Origin: Bacillus sp. 1NLA3E
GTDB lineage: Bacteria; Bacillota; Bacilli; Bacillales; Cytobacillaceae
NCBI RefSeq assembly: GCF_000242895.2
Contig: NC_021171.1
Location: forward strand, 3,692,001-3,756,000
Length of the DNA: 64,000 nucleotides
Reading direction: 5' to 3'
Part shown: positions 1 through 9,200 of the stretch, piece by piece
Position numbering within the stretch: position 1 is the first letter of the stretch
Layout: every line of letters starts with the position of its first letter
Notes under the pieces: generated by a model
The model's database searches: none
What the model saw: only the letters and a program-made list of their open reading frames with translations
Told to the model about the DNA's origin: nothing
Position numbers and translations under genes: made by a program

Positions 1-171
<171 letters not shown>

Positions 172-185
172 TCAGTAGTTCTAGA

Positions 186-386
186 TTACTTCATGTAAGT
201 TAATAATTGACGAATGCGTTTGAAATCACCTTTAGATACAAGCGATGCTTTGCGAAGTTTACGCTTAGCTTTTGTTGATTTATTTGCAAATAAGTGGCTT
301 GTATATGCATGACCACGTTTTAATTTGCCAGAACCAGTTTTCTTGAAACGCTTAGCAGCGCCACGATGAGTTTTCATTTTTGGCAT
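186..386 (-). CDS. rpmI: 50S ribosomal protein L35
   Basis: This encodes a 66-residue, highly basic protein of the large ribosomal subunit, the usual length for bacterial L35. It begins [15 protein letters not shown], the typical L35 N-terminus rich in Lys and Arg. The ATG is preceded by AAGGAGG. The gene sits 16 bp after infC and 38 bp before rplT, so it is the middle gene of the infC-rpmI-rplT operon. Its expression should be coupled to L20 autoregulation in the shared leader. No anomaly is seen. Confidence 0.97.
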   Translation of the reverse strand: MPKMKTHRGAAKRFKKTGSGKLKRGHAYTSHLFANKSTKAKRKLRKASLVSKGDFKRIRQLLTYMK

Positions 387-402
387 TAGGGCTTCCTCCT
401 TG

Positions 403-918
403 TTACTTGTCGTTTTTAGGTGCTAAGACCATAAACATGCTCCGGCCATCCATTTTCGGATATGATTCAACTGTTGCAACTTCAGTGCAAGCTTCCGAAA
501 AACGAACTAAAACACGTTGGCCTATTTCTTTATGCGTAATCGCACGACCTTTGAAGCGAATCGATGCTTTTACTTTATCGCCTTTTTCCAAGAATTTAAT
601 CGCATTTTTTAATTTTGTATTAAAATCATGCTCATCAATAGTTGGGCTTAAGCGAACTTCTTTAGTCGTAATAATCTTTTGATTTTTACGTGCTTCTTTT
701 TCCTTCTTTTGTTGCTCGAATCTAAATTTTCCGTAGTCCATAATACGGCCTACCGGAGGCTTTGCATTCGGTGCAACTAAAACGAGATCAAGATTGACGC
801 GCGCTGCAATCTCAAGCGCTTCAATTTTTGACTTAATCCCTAATTGCTCGCCATTCTGGTCAATAAGACGAACTTCACGGGCACGAATACCCTCGTTTAA
901 CAACATGTCTTTGCTAAT
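403..918 (-). CDS. infC: Translation initiation factor IF-3, AUU start
   Basis: IF-3 binds the 30S subunit, prevents premature 50S joining and proofreads start codons. I place the start at the ATT at 916-918, nine bases after GGAGG, giving 171 residues beginning (M)[15 protein letters not shown]. An in-frame ATG at 945 would add nine residues ahead of that ribosome site and gives no family-like sequence. An AUU start is the classical device by which IF-3 limits its own translation. The body contains the N-domain ([20 protein letters not shown]), the basic linker (EKEARKNQK) and the C-domain. It is first in the infC-rpmI-rplT operon and is preceded by an attenuator leader. Confidence 0.95.
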   Translation of the reverse strand: MSKDMLLNEGIRAREVRLIDQNGEQLGIKSKIEALEIAARVNLDLVLVAPNAKPPVGRIMDYGKFRFEQQKKEKEARKNQKIITTKEVRLSPTIDEHDFNTKLKNAIKFLEKGDKVKASIRFKGRAITHKEIGQRVLVRFSEACTEVATVESYPKMDGRSMFMVLAPKNDK

Positions 919-1195
919 AGTTGGACACCTCCAAGTTATTTTCACGAATACAAAGTTTGGATCAAGAATCTTTAAGAAGGCGTCAATAATCCGAATCTCA
1001 CCTTTTGATATGACTCAGAGTTGAAGCGGCAGTCCTAAAAACCGCATTTTTTGCATATAAAAAAGTGTGGGTGAACACACCCACACTACGAAAACGAAAT
1101 AAATTAGTTTCACGTAACCCTATCAACTACACTAAATGCGTCAATCAGGTGAGAAGCGGGTGCTTCTTCTTTTTCTCAAACTGTATTCAATTACT
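919..1195 (-). ncRNA. L20-type autoregulatory leader of infC-rpmI-rplT
   Basis: The roughly 275-base untranslated leader between the promoter and infC carries a CACCCGCTTCTCACC stretch near 1142-1156 (read on the minus strand). I recall this from Firmicute L20 leaders. A strong intrinsic terminator lies before the coding region. In B. subtilis, L20 binding to the leader favours premature termination. The same arrangement (promoter, leader, terminator, IF-3 with AUU start) is visible here. Assignment rests on context and remembered motif, not on a covariance search. Confidence 0.75.
1061..1088 (-). terminator. Attenuator terminator in the infC leader
   Basis: Read on the minus strand, AGTGTGGGTG and CACCCACACT form a GC-rich hairpin followed at once by TTTTTT. 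It lies between the promoter and infC, so it is an attenuator and not an end-of-gene terminator. Confidence 0.85.
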
Positions 1196-1201
1196 TGAGT
1201 T

Positions 1202-1231
1202 ACTATATCACAAAGAATGATAGTGTGTCAA
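1202..1231 (-). promoter_or_regulatory. SigA-type promoter of infC-rpmI-rplT
   Basis: TTGACA (1226-1231) and TATAGT (1202-1207) are separated by 18 bp on the minus strand. A second candidate lies about 35-40 bp upstream, with TTGCAA and TAAGAT 17 bp apart. Both are downstream of the thrS stop and upstream of the leader. Confidence 0.7.
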
Positions 1232-1321
1232 ACAAGTTTTTAACAACAAAGAGAATCTTAACAAAATTAGCGAAGTTTTGCAAGAGTTTTTTTACAATAC
1301 GCTAAATGGTAAGAAACACCA

Positions 1322-3253
1322 TTAGTGGTTTACTTCAGCCTTTATATTCGCCAAAAATTGTTCAAATGAGACTGTTTCGGAATTTTGCTCACCATATTTG
1401 CGAACATTAACAGATTTAGTCTCAACTTCTTTGTCACCAACAACAAGCATATAAGGGATTTTTTGCATTTGCGCTTCGCGAATTTTATAGCCGATTTTCT
1501 CGTTACGATCGTCTAATTCAACACGGAACCCTTGTGACTTCAGCTGCTCTAGAACCTCTTTTGCATAATCAAAATGGACATCAGGAGAAACAGGTATGAC
1601 TTGGACTTGGACTGGCGCCAACCATGTTGGGAATGCCCCTTTGTATTCCTCAATTAAGAAGGCAACAAAACGTTCCATTGTCGACACAACCCCGCGGTGA
1701 ATAACGACTGGACGATGCTGTTTCCCGTCTTCTCCAACATAAGTAAGGTCAAAACGTTCCGGTAATAAGAAATCAAGCTGCACAGTAGACAAAGTCTCAT
1801 CCTTACCAAGCGCTGTTTTCACCTGAACGTCAAGCTTTGGACCATAGAAAGCGGCTTCGCCTTCTGCTTCATAATAATCTAGACCTAAATCATCCATCGC
1901 GTCTTTTAACATGCTTTGCGCTTTCTCCCACATTGCATCATCATCAAAATACTTTTCAGTGTCTTGCGGGTCGCGATAGGATAAGCGGAAGGAATAGTCG
2001 TTAAGATCGAAATCCTTATACACTTCTAAAATAAGGTTAACCACTCGTTTGAACTCATCCTTGATTTGATCAGGGCGGACAAACGTATGAGCGTCATTTA
2101 ACGTCATACCCCGTACACGCTGTAGACCTGATAAGGCACCGGACATTTCATAGCGATGCATCGTGCCAAGCTCAGCAATCCGAATCGGCAGTTCACGGTA
2201 GCTGTGCATGCTGTCTTTATAAACCATCATATGGTGCGGGCAGTTCATTGGACGTAGGACAAGTTGTTCATTGTCCATATCCATAACCGGGAACATATCC
2301 TCCTGGTAGTGGTCCCAATGCCCAGATGTTTTATATAACTCTACACTTGCCATGATTGGAGTATAGACGTGATCATAACCCAAGCTAACTTCCTTATCGA
2401 CGATATAACGCTCAATAATCCGGCGAATGGTAGCGCCCTTTGGAAGCCACAATGGTAAACCTTGGCCAACCTTTTGGGACGTAGTGAATAAATTTAATTC
2501 TTTACCAATCTTCCGATGATCACGTTCTTTTGCTTCCTCTAGAAGTCTAAGGTGCTCAGCAAGATCCTCTTTTTTGTAAAAAGCTGTTCCATAGATACGT
2601 TGAAGCATTTTATTATCACTGTTACCGCGCCAGTATGCACCGGCAATGCTCAATAATTTAAACTCTTTAATTTTTCCAGTTGTTGGAACATGAACACCCC
2701 GACAAAGATCAAAGAATTCTCCCTGCTTGTAAAGCGTAACCGACTCATCTGCAGGAATCGCTTCAATTAATTCCAGCTTATATTCATCATCAATCCCTTT
2801 AAAAATCTGGACTGCTTCATCACGGCTTACTTCTTGACGAACAATTTCGATGTTTTCATTGACGATTTTTGTCATTTCTTTTTCGATTAGTGGTAGGTCT
2901 TCTGCCGTTAATGATTCGTCAAGGTCAACATCATAATAAAAGCCACCTTCGATTACGGGACCAACACCAAGTTTTACATTTTTATATAAACGTTTAATTG
3001 CTTGGGCCATTAAGTGAGCAGTACTATGTCGAAGTACTTCTAAAGCATCCTGATGTTCTGGAGTAACGATTTCAATTGCTCCATCTTCTTCAATCTGACG
3101 ACGAAGATCATACATAATCCCGTTCAGCTTACCAGCAATGGCTTTCTTTCTTAGCCCCGGGCTTATCGATGCAGCAATTTCTTCTGTTGTCGTTCCTTTT
3201 GGAAACTCCTTTACTGATCCATCTGGAAACGAAATTTTTACAACGTCTGCCAT
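1322..3253 (-). CDS. thrS: Threonyl-tRNA synthetase
   Basis: A class II aminoacyl-tRNA synthetase that charges tRNA-Thr with threonine in the cytoplasm. At 643 residues it has the usual length. Domains in order: TGS domain (about 1-63), editing/SAD domain with the [14 protein letters not shown] zinc-type motif near residue 77, catalytic core with the class II motif-2 region [18 protein letters not shown] near 366-383, and a C-terminal anticodon-binding domain. The start ATG is preceded by AAGGAGG. Its mRNA begins with a Thr T-box leader, so it is induced when uncharged tRNA-Thr accumulates. It lies downstream of ytxC and upstream of infC, the B. subtilis order. Confidence 0.97.
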   Translation of the reverse strand: MADVVKISFPDGSVKEFPKGTTTEEIAASISPGLRKKAIAGKLNGIMYDLRRQIEEDGAIEIVTPEHQDALEVLRHSTAHLMAQAIKRLYKNVKLGVGPVIEGGFYYDVDLDESLTAEDLPLIEKEMTKIVNENIEIVRQEVSRDEAVQIFKGIDDEYKLELIEAIPADESVTLYKQGEFFDLCRGVHVPTTGKIKEFKLLSIAGAYWRGNSDNKMLQRIYGTAFYKKEDLAEHLRLLEEAKERDHRKIGKELNLFTTSQKVGQGLPLWLPKGATIRRIIERYIVDKEVSLGYDHVYTPIMASVELYKTSGHWDHYQEDMFPVMDMDNEQLVLRPMNCPHHMMVYKDSMHSYRELPIRIAELGTMHRYEMSGALSGLQRVRGMTLNDAHTFVRPDQIKDEFKRVVNLILEVYKDFDLNDYSFRLSYRDPQDTEKYFDDDAMWEKAQSMLKDAMDDLGLDYYEAEGEAAFYGPKLDVQVKTALGKDETLSTVQLDFLLPERFDLTYVGEDGKQHRPVVIHRGVVSTMERFVAFLIEEYKGAFPTWLAPVQVQVIPVSPDVHFDYAKEVLEQLKSQGFRVELDDRNEKIGYKIREAQMQKIPYMLVVGDKEVETKSVNVRKYGEQNSETVSFEQFLANIKAEVNH

Positions 3254-3280
3254 TGTTTTTTCCTCCTTAAAAATGAAAAT

Positions 3281-3313
3281 AAAAAAAACCCGTCCCTATA
3301 GAAGGGACGAGTT
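3281..3313 (-). terminator. T-box attenuator terminator before thrS
   Basis: On the minus strand, ACTCGTCCC and GGGACGGGT form a hairpin over a short loop, followed by TTTTTTTT. It competes with the antiterminator formed by the T-box sequence. Confidence 0.9.
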
Positions 3314-3588
3314 TGTTAACACGTGGTTCCACCCTAGTTCACATTTTTCCGCAAAATAAAGCCAAATAGAAGCGAAAAAAACGACTTTGGTACTGGTAAC
3401 GGTAGCTCCGTCAGCTATTACTAGTGAAAAGTTAGCTAAACAAGCCTGATTCACATTCACAGCTAAAGTTCAAAGGTGGTAAGCATTCCATTCGTGCTGG
3501 GAAGTTTTCAGCCTTGCCTCCCCTCTCTAGAAACCGTAAAAGAATACCCTTGTCCTTATCATCACAAAAAATTATTTGAGTTATTATG
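3281..3588 (-). ncRNA. T-box leader, threonine type
   Basis: The conserved T-box AGGGTGGAACCACG is at 3322-3335 on the minus strand, followed by a terminator (CTCGTCCC paired with GGGACGGG, then a T-run). The TGGA within it suits pairing to a tRNA acceptor end with discriminator U. Tandem ACC triplets at 3475-3480 are candidates for the threonine specifier. An AGAGAGGGGAGGCAAGGCTG-like stem I region is present upstream. The leader directly precedes thrS. Confidence 0.93.
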
Positions 3589-4491
3589 TACGTTATTATA
3601 GTGTGTCATTTCAGGAAAATCAAGGGATTCTTTATTTATTTCCGAAAGATAAAGCTGTTGCCTCTCTTGAAACCGTGAAACACTTTCGATGAAGACCCTT
3701 TCCTCAAAAATGTTTTGGATCGTTCGAATAAGTGGTTGGTCCGGATCTTTAGAATATAAAAAAATGAATTGGGGAGCGATTGATAAAAGTGGGGCAATTG
3801 TCGTTGAATCCACATACACAGGATGGTTAAACAAAAGCTTTCTATCAATCATTTTTGTTAATTCAATCCGTTTTATTTCCGAAAAATGTTCATTAAAAAA
3901 CATCACTTCCTCATCAATCAATAAATGAAGACTGTTTTTCTGGGCCGACCGACTAGAGATAAAATCCCTTAATGTTTGAATAAACATCTGATATTCCTGT
4001 TCCATTTTATATTCATCTATGGAAAGCTCCACATACTTCTCGAGCCTGTTGATAAACGGACGTAAGCGAAAGGTGACAAAGGAATCAAAGGAAAATGAAA
4101 TCTTCTTTTTCATAACTTGATTAATAGCTTGTTTAAGAAGATTTTTTTCACCAGCATCCTTTAAAAATACAGTTAGTTCCGTTCGTTCCCCTTCTAAAAT
4201 AGAATGGATAATTTCAAGTATTTGTTGGATTTCTTCCTCATCCGTATAAAAATAACGGTCAGTAATGAGAGTACGAAACCAATCATCACATTTAGTATGC
4301 AGAATAAAATGATAAAAGACCTTTTTTATTTCGTGGAAAGATGGTTCTGTTAAAGTTTCTGTTAAAATTTTTACTATATGACGATCTTCATCAAGAAGAA
4401 TATGATTGTCAGGCTGAGAGGACACGCTCTTTTTAATTTGCTGATAAAAAGCGGTAGTATCCTCTATTCGTTGAAAATGGATTTCAATCAA
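3562..4491 (-). CDS. ytxC: Putative sporulation protein YtxC
   Basis: A 309-residue cytoplasmic protein matching YtxC by its neighbours (between dnaI and thrS) and by its Glu-, Phe- and Ile-rich sequence. No catalytic motif is recognisable and the molecular role is unknown. The family is annotated as sporulation-associated in Bacilli. Translation most likely begins at TTG (4491), six bases after a GGGGGG ribosome site. A strong terminator separates it from dnaI, so it probably has its own promoter. The 3' end contains the thrS promoter. The last 15 residues are Asn-rich and look like a poorly conserved tail. Confidence 0.8.
   Translation of the reverse strand: MIEIHFQRIEDTTAFYQQIKKSVSSQPDNHILLDEDRHIVKILTETLTEPSFHEIKKVFYHFILHTKCDDWFRTLITDRYFYTDEEEIQQILEIIHSILEGERTELTVFLKDAGEKNLLKQAINQVMKKKISFSFDSFVTFRLRPFINRLEKYVELSIDEYKMEQEYQMFIQTLRDFISSRSAQKNSLHLLIDEEVMFFNEHFSEIKRIELTKMIDRKLLFNHPVYVDSTTIAPLLSIAPQFIFLYSKDPDQPLIRTIQNIFEERVFIESVSRFQERQQLYLSEINKESLDFPEMTHYNNVHNNSNNFL
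3595..3623 (-). promoter_or_regulatory. Promoter of the thrS T-box transcript
   Basis: TTGATT (3618-3623), a 17-bp spacer and TATAAT (3595-3600) lie on the minus strand inside the 3' end of ytxC. This gives thrS its own promoter. Confidence 0.75.
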
Positions 4492-4577
4492 CCAAATCCC
4501 CCCTTTTTTTGAAATCTCTAATTCTATGTATATGGGGGAGAGTCATAAAATAGAAGTATTCCTAGAGAAAGGCAAAG

Positions 4578-4610
4578 TAAAAAATAAGCCAGCGAATTTT
4601 TTCGCTGGCT
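4578..4610 (-). terminator. Intrinsic terminator after dnaI
   Basis: AGCCAGCGAA and TTCGCTGGCT form a near-perfect hairpin (4587-4610), followed on the minus strand by TATTTTTT. It begins five bases after the dnaI stop. Confidence 0.9.
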
Positions 4611-4615
4611 AAACT

Positions 4616-5554
4616 TTATATTCGACGGTTAGGTCCATCAATTGGAACGGAATCCGCTAAGTATTTGATTCTTTCCATGATCCTGCGGGCCTTCATTTTT
4701 TCTTCCTCACCGCGCTGGCTATAAGTTAAATGATGCTCAAGCTCTTGAAAATCAAAATTAGAAGTGAAAAATGTCGGTAAATTCTCTTGCATGCGATACT
4801 GTAAAATCGGTCCCAATACTTCATCTCTTGTCCAACTCGACATCGATTCAGCGCCCAAATCATCAAGCATTAATACTTGCTGTTTTTTTAAGGTTTCAAT
4901 CTTCTCATTTAGGGTCGAATTAGCAATCGAGTTTTTCAATTCGCGAAGCAACTCTGGAACATAAACGATCATTGATGGCACTTTTTTTGCTGCTAATTCA
5001 TTGGCAATCGCTCCTAAAAGAAATGATTTACCAACTCCAAATTGTCCGTAAAAGTACAAACCCTTTTGCTTTATACTAGCTGTATAATTAGCAACAAATG
5101 AAGTGGCTTTATCAAGTGCCTCTTCACGACCAGGTGTATTTTCGCGAATATCAATATTTTCGAAAGTTACATGTAATAAATCCTTAGGAAAATGCATACT
5201 TTTAATGAGTTTTTCATTTTTTCTTTTCTCATCGTACATAATTTGCTGAGGACAACGGTCATATTGGATATCAATCGAATTAGCTCTGATTACAAGCTCA
5301 GGATAATAACCTTTAATTAAATTCTCACATCCATCGAGGCTTGAACAATTTTGACAATCCTTACTTTGGGTGGAATACTCATAGAGCTTCGTTAAGCCTT
5401 TTTCAATCATTTCATTTGTAATTTCATGACTGTGCTCGGCTAAGAACGCACGCACATACGGGTTATTTATAATTTCACGTCGCTTTTGCTGATAGCGCTT
5501 TTGAAAATTTTCATTACCGCCCAGTTTTTTTAAAGTTTTATTAATATTTTCCAT
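4616..5554 (-). CDS. dnaI: Primosomal protein DnaI, helicase loader
   Basis: DnaI is an AAA+ ATPase that loads the replicative helicase DnaC at oriC and at restart sites, with DnaB and DnaD as partners. At 312 residues it has the usual length. The N-terminal helicase-binding domain has a Cys cluster (CQNCSSLDGC near residues 68-77) that in the family coordinates zinc. The ATPase domain shows Walker A (GQFGVGKS near 170) and Walker B (VLMLDDLGAE near 232). The ATG follows GGTGAAGGATAAAAT. The gene is 17 bp downstream of dnaB, so the two are cotranscribed. Confidence 0.96.
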   Translation of the reverse strand: MENINKTLKKLGGNENFQKRYQQKRREIINNPYVRAFLAEHSHEITNEMIEKGLTKLYEYSTQSKDCQNCSSLDGCENLIKGYYPELVIRANSIDIQYDRCPQQIMYDEKRKNEKLIKSMHFPKDLLHVTFENIDIRENTPGREEALDKATSFVANYTASIKQKGLYFYGQFGVGKSFLLGAIANELAAKKVPSMIVYVPELLRELKNSIANSTLNEKIETLKKQQVLMLDDLGAESMSSWTRDEVLGPILQYRMQENLPTFFTSNFDFQELEHHLTYSQRGEEEKMKARRIMERIKYLADSVPIDGPNRRI

Positions 5555-5571
5555 ATTTTATCCTTCACCCC

Positions 5572-6978
5572 CTATTTCCTTAAATTCTTAATTTTTTCCT
5601 CTAATGCCCGTTTTCGGGTTTCAAAATCTGAATCTTTATTGTTAACGTCCTTTTGTTTGACTTCTTGTTTATTACTCTCTTCATTAAACCAATCAGGCAG
5701 CAATTCGGTCCGGATTGGTTTTTTCGAAGTTTTTTTCTTATTTTTATTTTCACCAGAAGCCCATTGTTGATATTGTTTATGTTCATTTAAAGCAAGCTCC
5801 ATGGCTGCTTTAACGGTTTTTACCTCTTTTCGGGCCCAGTGACTAGCTAATTTTTCAACATATCCCTTTGTAAGCTTCATATCCATCTTTAGCATAACAT
5901 AATGGATGAGAACGTTAATAACTCCTGGTAAAAGCTTTTGATTAAACATAACATCCTCAATGATTTTTATATCCGCATTGGATGCCTCTGCACCGCCCGC
6001 TAAATCACTTAAAAACTTTAATGGTGAGGTAGTGTCAAAATAATGGATCAACTTATCTTCCTGCGTTTGTGGTTCAATAGTTTTTGATTGGTATAATGGC
6101 GGATGAGTCCGTTCTATAAGGGAAGGAAGCGAATCTTGGTAGTTAAACTGATACCAATCACGTGCTGATTTCCGTAGCTCTTCCAAGTTAATCTCGTCAT
6201 GCTCAGTCATCGCACTAAGGACAATATTTTTCATTTGAATGGCATCAATTTCATATAAAAAGCCAAGATTGCTTATAGCTTCTTTTACCTTTTTAGTAAG
6301 AGCCTTCTTCGGAACAAGGGATTCTGATAACCCAGTTTCCAATAACTCAAAATTAAAGGTATTTTGTTCAATTTGAATTCCACTGTTCTCTTTGCGACCA
6401 ATAAATTCTTGTCTTTCACCCTCCGCTAGTTCTTCTGCTGTTTCTTGGTTAGATTTCAATGCATTTGGTGAGGCGGAGGCGTATATGTCCTGAAAGGCCT
6501 TTGTAACATTTTGGTATCCTTCGTGTGCGACAGTCTTTTGATCACTGAAAAATCGTTTGAGTCTGGCAAATTGTTTTTTTCCAATTTTGCGGTACAAATA
6601 TATATTTAGCATTCCGTCTAAAAAAAATTGTGCAGGAGTTAGTGGAGGTTGAAGCTGATAAATGAAAGCTCTCTCCCCACCTTCATTTCGAACATAGGTG
6701 GTAATAAGCCCCATTCCTTCCAATCTGAGCCTTGCTTCATATATTTCCTTTAAATTCAAGCCCATAATTGTCATTAAACCATGATGGGAACTTGGTTCAG
6801 ACCAAAGCCGGTTTTCCTCAAGCTCGGCCCATAATGTCATATATAAACTAAAGCTAGTCGTACCAATTAACGGTTGATACAAGAAAGTCATGACTTTCCG
6901 ATCAAAATCATGTATCAATCCGTTTACCGAGACAACATAACGATCAATTGGGATAAGCTCTTGCCAATGTTGGGCCAT
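5572..6978 (-). CDS. dnaB: Replication initiation and membrane attachment protein DnaB
   Basis: This is the Firmicute DnaB, not the helicase. It acts with DnaD and DnaI to load helicase and to tether oriC to the membrane. I choose the ATG at 6978 (MAQHWQELIPIDRYVV), ten bases after AAAGG; an ATG six codons upstream has no ribosome site. This gives 468 residues. DnaD/DnaB-like helical domains are expected at both ends; motifs seen include FLYQPLIGTTSFSLYM near the N-terminus and a Lys-rich C-terminus. It is followed by dnaI at 17 bp. The adjacent upstream DNA is a structured repeat, which must lie in or near its promoter or leader. Confidence 0.93.
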   Translation of the reverse strand: MAQHWQELIPIDRYVVSVNGLIHDFDRKVMTFLYQPLIGTTSFSLYMTLWAELEENRLWSEPSSHHGLMTIMGLNLKEIYEARLRLEGMGLITTYVRNEGGERAFIYQLQPPLTPAQFFLDGMLNIYLYRKIGKKQFARLKRFFSDQKTVAHEGYQNVTKAFQDIYASASPNALKSNQETAEELAEGERQEFIGRKENSGIQIEQNTFNFELLETGLSESLVPKKALTKKVKEAISNLGFLYEIDAIQMKNIVLSAMTEHDEINLEELRKSARDWYQFNYQDSLPSLIERTHPPLYQSKTIEPQTQEDKLIHYFDTTSPLKFLSDLAGGAEASNADIKIIEDVMFNQKLLPGVINVLIHYVMLKMDMKLTKGYVEKLASHWARKEVKTVKAAMELALNEHKQYQQWASGENKNKKKTSKKPIRTELLPDWFNEESNKQEVKQKDVNNKDSDFETRKRALEEKIKNLRK

Positions 6979-7002
6979 AACAACCAAACCTTTCATAAGA
7001 AA

Positions 7003-7143
7003 AGCGCAAGCGCCCGTTCAGCGACGTATGGACTGGAGCACACCGCCTGAGATAAAGGAAACACGGAGAGCAAAGCGATCCGATGTTGACTTATCGTAGG
7101 GAGGTGGGTGAAGTCCACTAGTCGCTGGGCGCTGGAGCTAGAC
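7003..7143. repeat. Structured intergenic repeat, AAGCGC..GGGCGCTGGAGC type
   Basis: About 140 bp between nrdR and dnaB. Its ends pair with each other: AGCGCCC..AGCGAC on one side and GTCGCTGGGCGCT on the other form a long stem with a small bulge. The GAAAAGCGCAAGCGCCC and GGGCGCTGGAGCTAGACAG ends resemble a repeat that I recall as abundant in Bacillaceae intergenic regions. Shorter remnants of the same sequence lie at 11838-11885, 23755-23795 and 58735-58756. Function unknown. Confidence 0.6.
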
Positions 7144-7180
7144 AGTTCACTAAGATAAAAGTACATATTTTCTTTATTTT

Positions 7181-7209
7181 AAAAAAAGAGCTAAAAAGCT
7201 TTTTAGCTC
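7181..7209 (-). terminator. Intrinsic terminator after nrdR
   Basis: GAGCTAAAAAG and CTTTTTAGCTC form a perfect hairpin (7188-7209) followed by seven T on the minus strand, three bases beyond the nrdR stop. Confidence 0.88.
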
Positions 7210-7212
7210 ATG

Positions 7213-7671
7213 TTATATTTCCTTTTTTATTAGTTCTTTTAATTCCTCAATAAATACATTGATGTCTTTAAATTGGCGATAAACTGAAGCGAAGCGGACA
7301 TATGCTACTTCATCAATTTTTGCTAGCCTGTCCATTACCATTTCACCAATCATGTCACTCTTAATTTCTGAAACTCCTTGATTCCGAAGTTCTTTTTCAA
7401 CCTCTTGGGTAATATCTTGGAGTTCCTTTAAGGCTACAGGGCGTTTTTCGCACGCTTTTATTAGTCCCCTTAAAATCTTCTCTCGATTAAATTCTTCTCT
7501 TGTTCCTTCTTTTTTTACAACAATAAGAGGAATTTCTTCAACTTTTTCAAATGTAGTAAATCGATAACCACATTGTTCACATTCACGTCTCCGGCGAATC
7601 GCTTTTCCATCATCAACAGGACGTGAATCGAGAACTCGAGTATTATGATATTGGCATGAAGGGCATTTCAT
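7213..7671 (-). CDS. nrdR: Transcriptional repressor NrdR
   Basis: NrdR represses ribonucleotide reductase genes by sensing (d)ATP. At 152 residues it has the family length. The N-terminus has a zinc ribbon (CPSC at residues 3-6 and CEQCG near 31-35) and the rest is an ATP-cone domain ([20 protein letters not shown] and the following helices). The ATG follows GGAGAGCTGACA. It precedes dnaB as in other Bacilli, but a terminator and a structured repeat separate them. I see no NrdR box near this gene itself. Confidence 0.96.
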   Translation of the reverse strand: MKCPSCQYHNTRVLDSRPVDDGKAIRRRRECEQCGYRFTTFEKVEEIPLIVVKKEGTREEFNREKILRGLIKACEKRPVALKELQDITQEVEKELRNQGVSEIKSDMIGEMVMDRLAKIDEVAYVRFASVYRQFKDINVFIEELKELIKKEI

Positions 7672-7851
7672 TGTCAGCTCTCCAATTCCTATAGTTATTT
7701 TTACTGATTAACCTCAATTAAAGTTTCTCTATACCTATCTTATAAAAAAGACGGGGTAAGGACAAGTACATGTCAAAGAAAAGCGAGTTCTAATTGTTAA
7801 GCGACTTGCGTAGATAGTAAACTAGGAAACTATTTATTGAATTTAAAATTA

Positions 7852-8020
7852 GACTGTATTAAAGCTCAATGTTGATTGGAGTGGAAGGCGCGAAGACTCC
7901 TGCGGGAGCAGCGGGACAGGTGAGACCCCACAGGCGCTTAAGCGCCGAGGAGGCTCACCGCCCGCCCCTAAGGTGCGCGAGTGCCTGGAACGGAAATCAA
8001 CATTCTAATTTAACAGAGCC
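7852..8020. mobile_element. MITE-like element M4 carrying a full GTTGATT core
   Basis: A non-coding element of 169 bp between gapB and nrdR. The ends are inverted and decayed: GACTGTATTAAAG on the left, and GGCTCTGTTAAA as the reverse complement of the right. The flanking 8-mers (TAAAATTA and AAAAATAA) agree at six positions, so a worn target duplication is likely. Inside lies a 131-bp core (7871-8001) from GTTGATTGGAG to GGAAATCAAC with a GGCGCTTAAGCGCC palindrome. An ORF across it (7869-8096) is an artefact of this GC-rich core. The remaining intergenic DNA (7672-7851 and 8021-8102) shows nothing else clear. Confidence 0.7.
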
Positions 8021-8102
8021 AAAAATAAAAAAGAATAAAAAAAAACTGCTTACTGATCGCTCAGATAAACAGTTAGTTGAGTATTTGAAAAGTTAATTTA
8101 AA

Positions 8103-9134
8103 TCATCCAACTTTAACTGCTGGGCAATTTTCCATAACTTTTGCAACATGCTTTAATAAGTCAACTACTCGGCAAGAATAACCCCATTCGTTATCATACC
8201 ATGCAAGGACTTTTACCTTGTTGTTACCAATAACCATGGTAGATAAACCATCAATTATTGCCGAATGTTCATTTGTATTAAAGTCAACGGAAACCAATGG
8301 TTCTTCCGTAATGTCTAGAATTCCATTTAGCTGTCCGTTAGCAGCCGCATAAAATGCTGAATTTACTTCATCTACTGTTACATCTTGTTTTAAGTCCACA
8401 ACTAAATCCACCAAAGAAACATTTGGTGTTGGGACACGCAATGACATTCCGTGTAACTTACCTGCTAATTGTGGTAAAACCAATGACAATGCTTTTGCAG
8501 CACCGGTTGTTGTAGGAATAATCGATTGTCCACATGCACGAGCACGTCGCAAATCTTTATGTGGATTATCAATATTTTTTTGGTCATTTGTGTAGGCATG
8601 GACCGTTGTCATTAATCCATTAATTATTCCAAATTGCTCATCAAGCACTTTTACTACGGGTGCTAAACAATTGGTTGTGCACGATGCATTTGAAATGATA
8701 TCGTGTTGTTCAATATCCAATTTATCATCATTTACACCCATTACAATTGTAATATCTTCATTTTTTCCTGGAGCTGTAATGATAACCTTTTTAGCTCCTG
8801 CATCTAAATGAAGACTTGCCTGATCCCGTGAGTTGAATTTACCAGTTGCTTCAATCACGATATCAATGCCTAAATCCCCCCAAGGTAATTCTTTTGGGTC
8901 TCGGCTTGCAAATAATTGAACACGCTTACCATTCACAATAATAGAATCATCGTTAGGGATAACCTCACCTGGGAATTTTCCATGAGTGGTATCATATTTT
9001 ATTAAGTGTGCCAACGTTTCTGCCGGATAACTGGCATTGATGGCTACCACATCAATATCATCTTCAAGTATTGCCTTTCTAAATACCATTCTTCCAATTC
9101 GTCCAAAACCATTAATCGCTATCTTCGCCTTCAT
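8103..9134 (-). CDS. gapB: Glyceraldehyde-3-phosphate dehydrogenase, GapB type
   Basis: GapB runs mainly in the gluconeogenic direction, converting 1,3-bisphosphoglycerate to glyceraldehyde-3-phosphate with NADP(H). At 343 residues it shows the N-terminal Rossmann motif INGFGRIGR, the catalytic Cys in ISNASCTTNCLAP near residue 152 and the C-terminal WYDNEWGYSCR. The NADP preference is inferred from gene position and family, not from a residue test. The ATG follows GGAAGGAGCC. In B. subtilis speD follows gapB; here M4 and then nrdR follow. Two CcpN-like sites near the promoter fit repression by glucose. Confidence 0.94.
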   Translation of the reverse strand: MKAKIAINGFGRIGRMVFRKAILEDDIDVVAINASYPAETLAHLIKYDTTHGKFPGEVIPNDDSIIVNGKRVQLFASRDPKELPWGDLGIDIVIEATGKFNSRDQASLHLDAGAKKVIITAPGKNEDITIVMGVNDDKLDIEQHDIISNASCTTNCLAPVVKVLDEQFGIINGLMTTVHAYTNDQKNIDNPHKDLRRARACGQSIIPTTTGAAKALSLVLPQLAGKLHGMSLRVPTPNVSLVDLVVDLKQDVTVDEVNSAFYAAANGQLNGILDITEEPLVSVDFNTNEHSAIIDGLSTMVIGNNKVKVLAWYDNEWGYSCRVVDLLKHVAKVMENCPAVKVG

Positions 9135-9151
9135 TGTATGGCTCCTTCCGC

Positions 9152-9200
9152 AATATGTTATACTTTATTCTACGTTTAGATGTAATTAGTATAACATATT
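9152..9200 (-). promoter_or_regulatory. gapB promoter with two inverted CcpN-like sites
   Basis: An extended -10 (TGTTATACT, hexamer at 9188-9193) lies upstream of gapB on the minus strand. TATGTTATACT occurs twice in opposite orientation, as a perfect 12-bp inverted repeat with arms at 9152-9163 and 9189-9200. One arm overlaps the -10 and the other lies in the early transcribed region. Both match the CcpN operator consensus TRTGHYATAYW as I remember it from B. subtilis gapB and pckA. Confidence 0.65.

Noticed and set aside
7869-8096. A 75-residue ORF across M4
   Set aside because: It runs through the GC-rich core repeat. Equivalent frames open in other cores (10757-10963, 43022-43213, 50702-50997, 52928-53191, 56322-56654), so these are artefacts of a repeated non-coding sequence.
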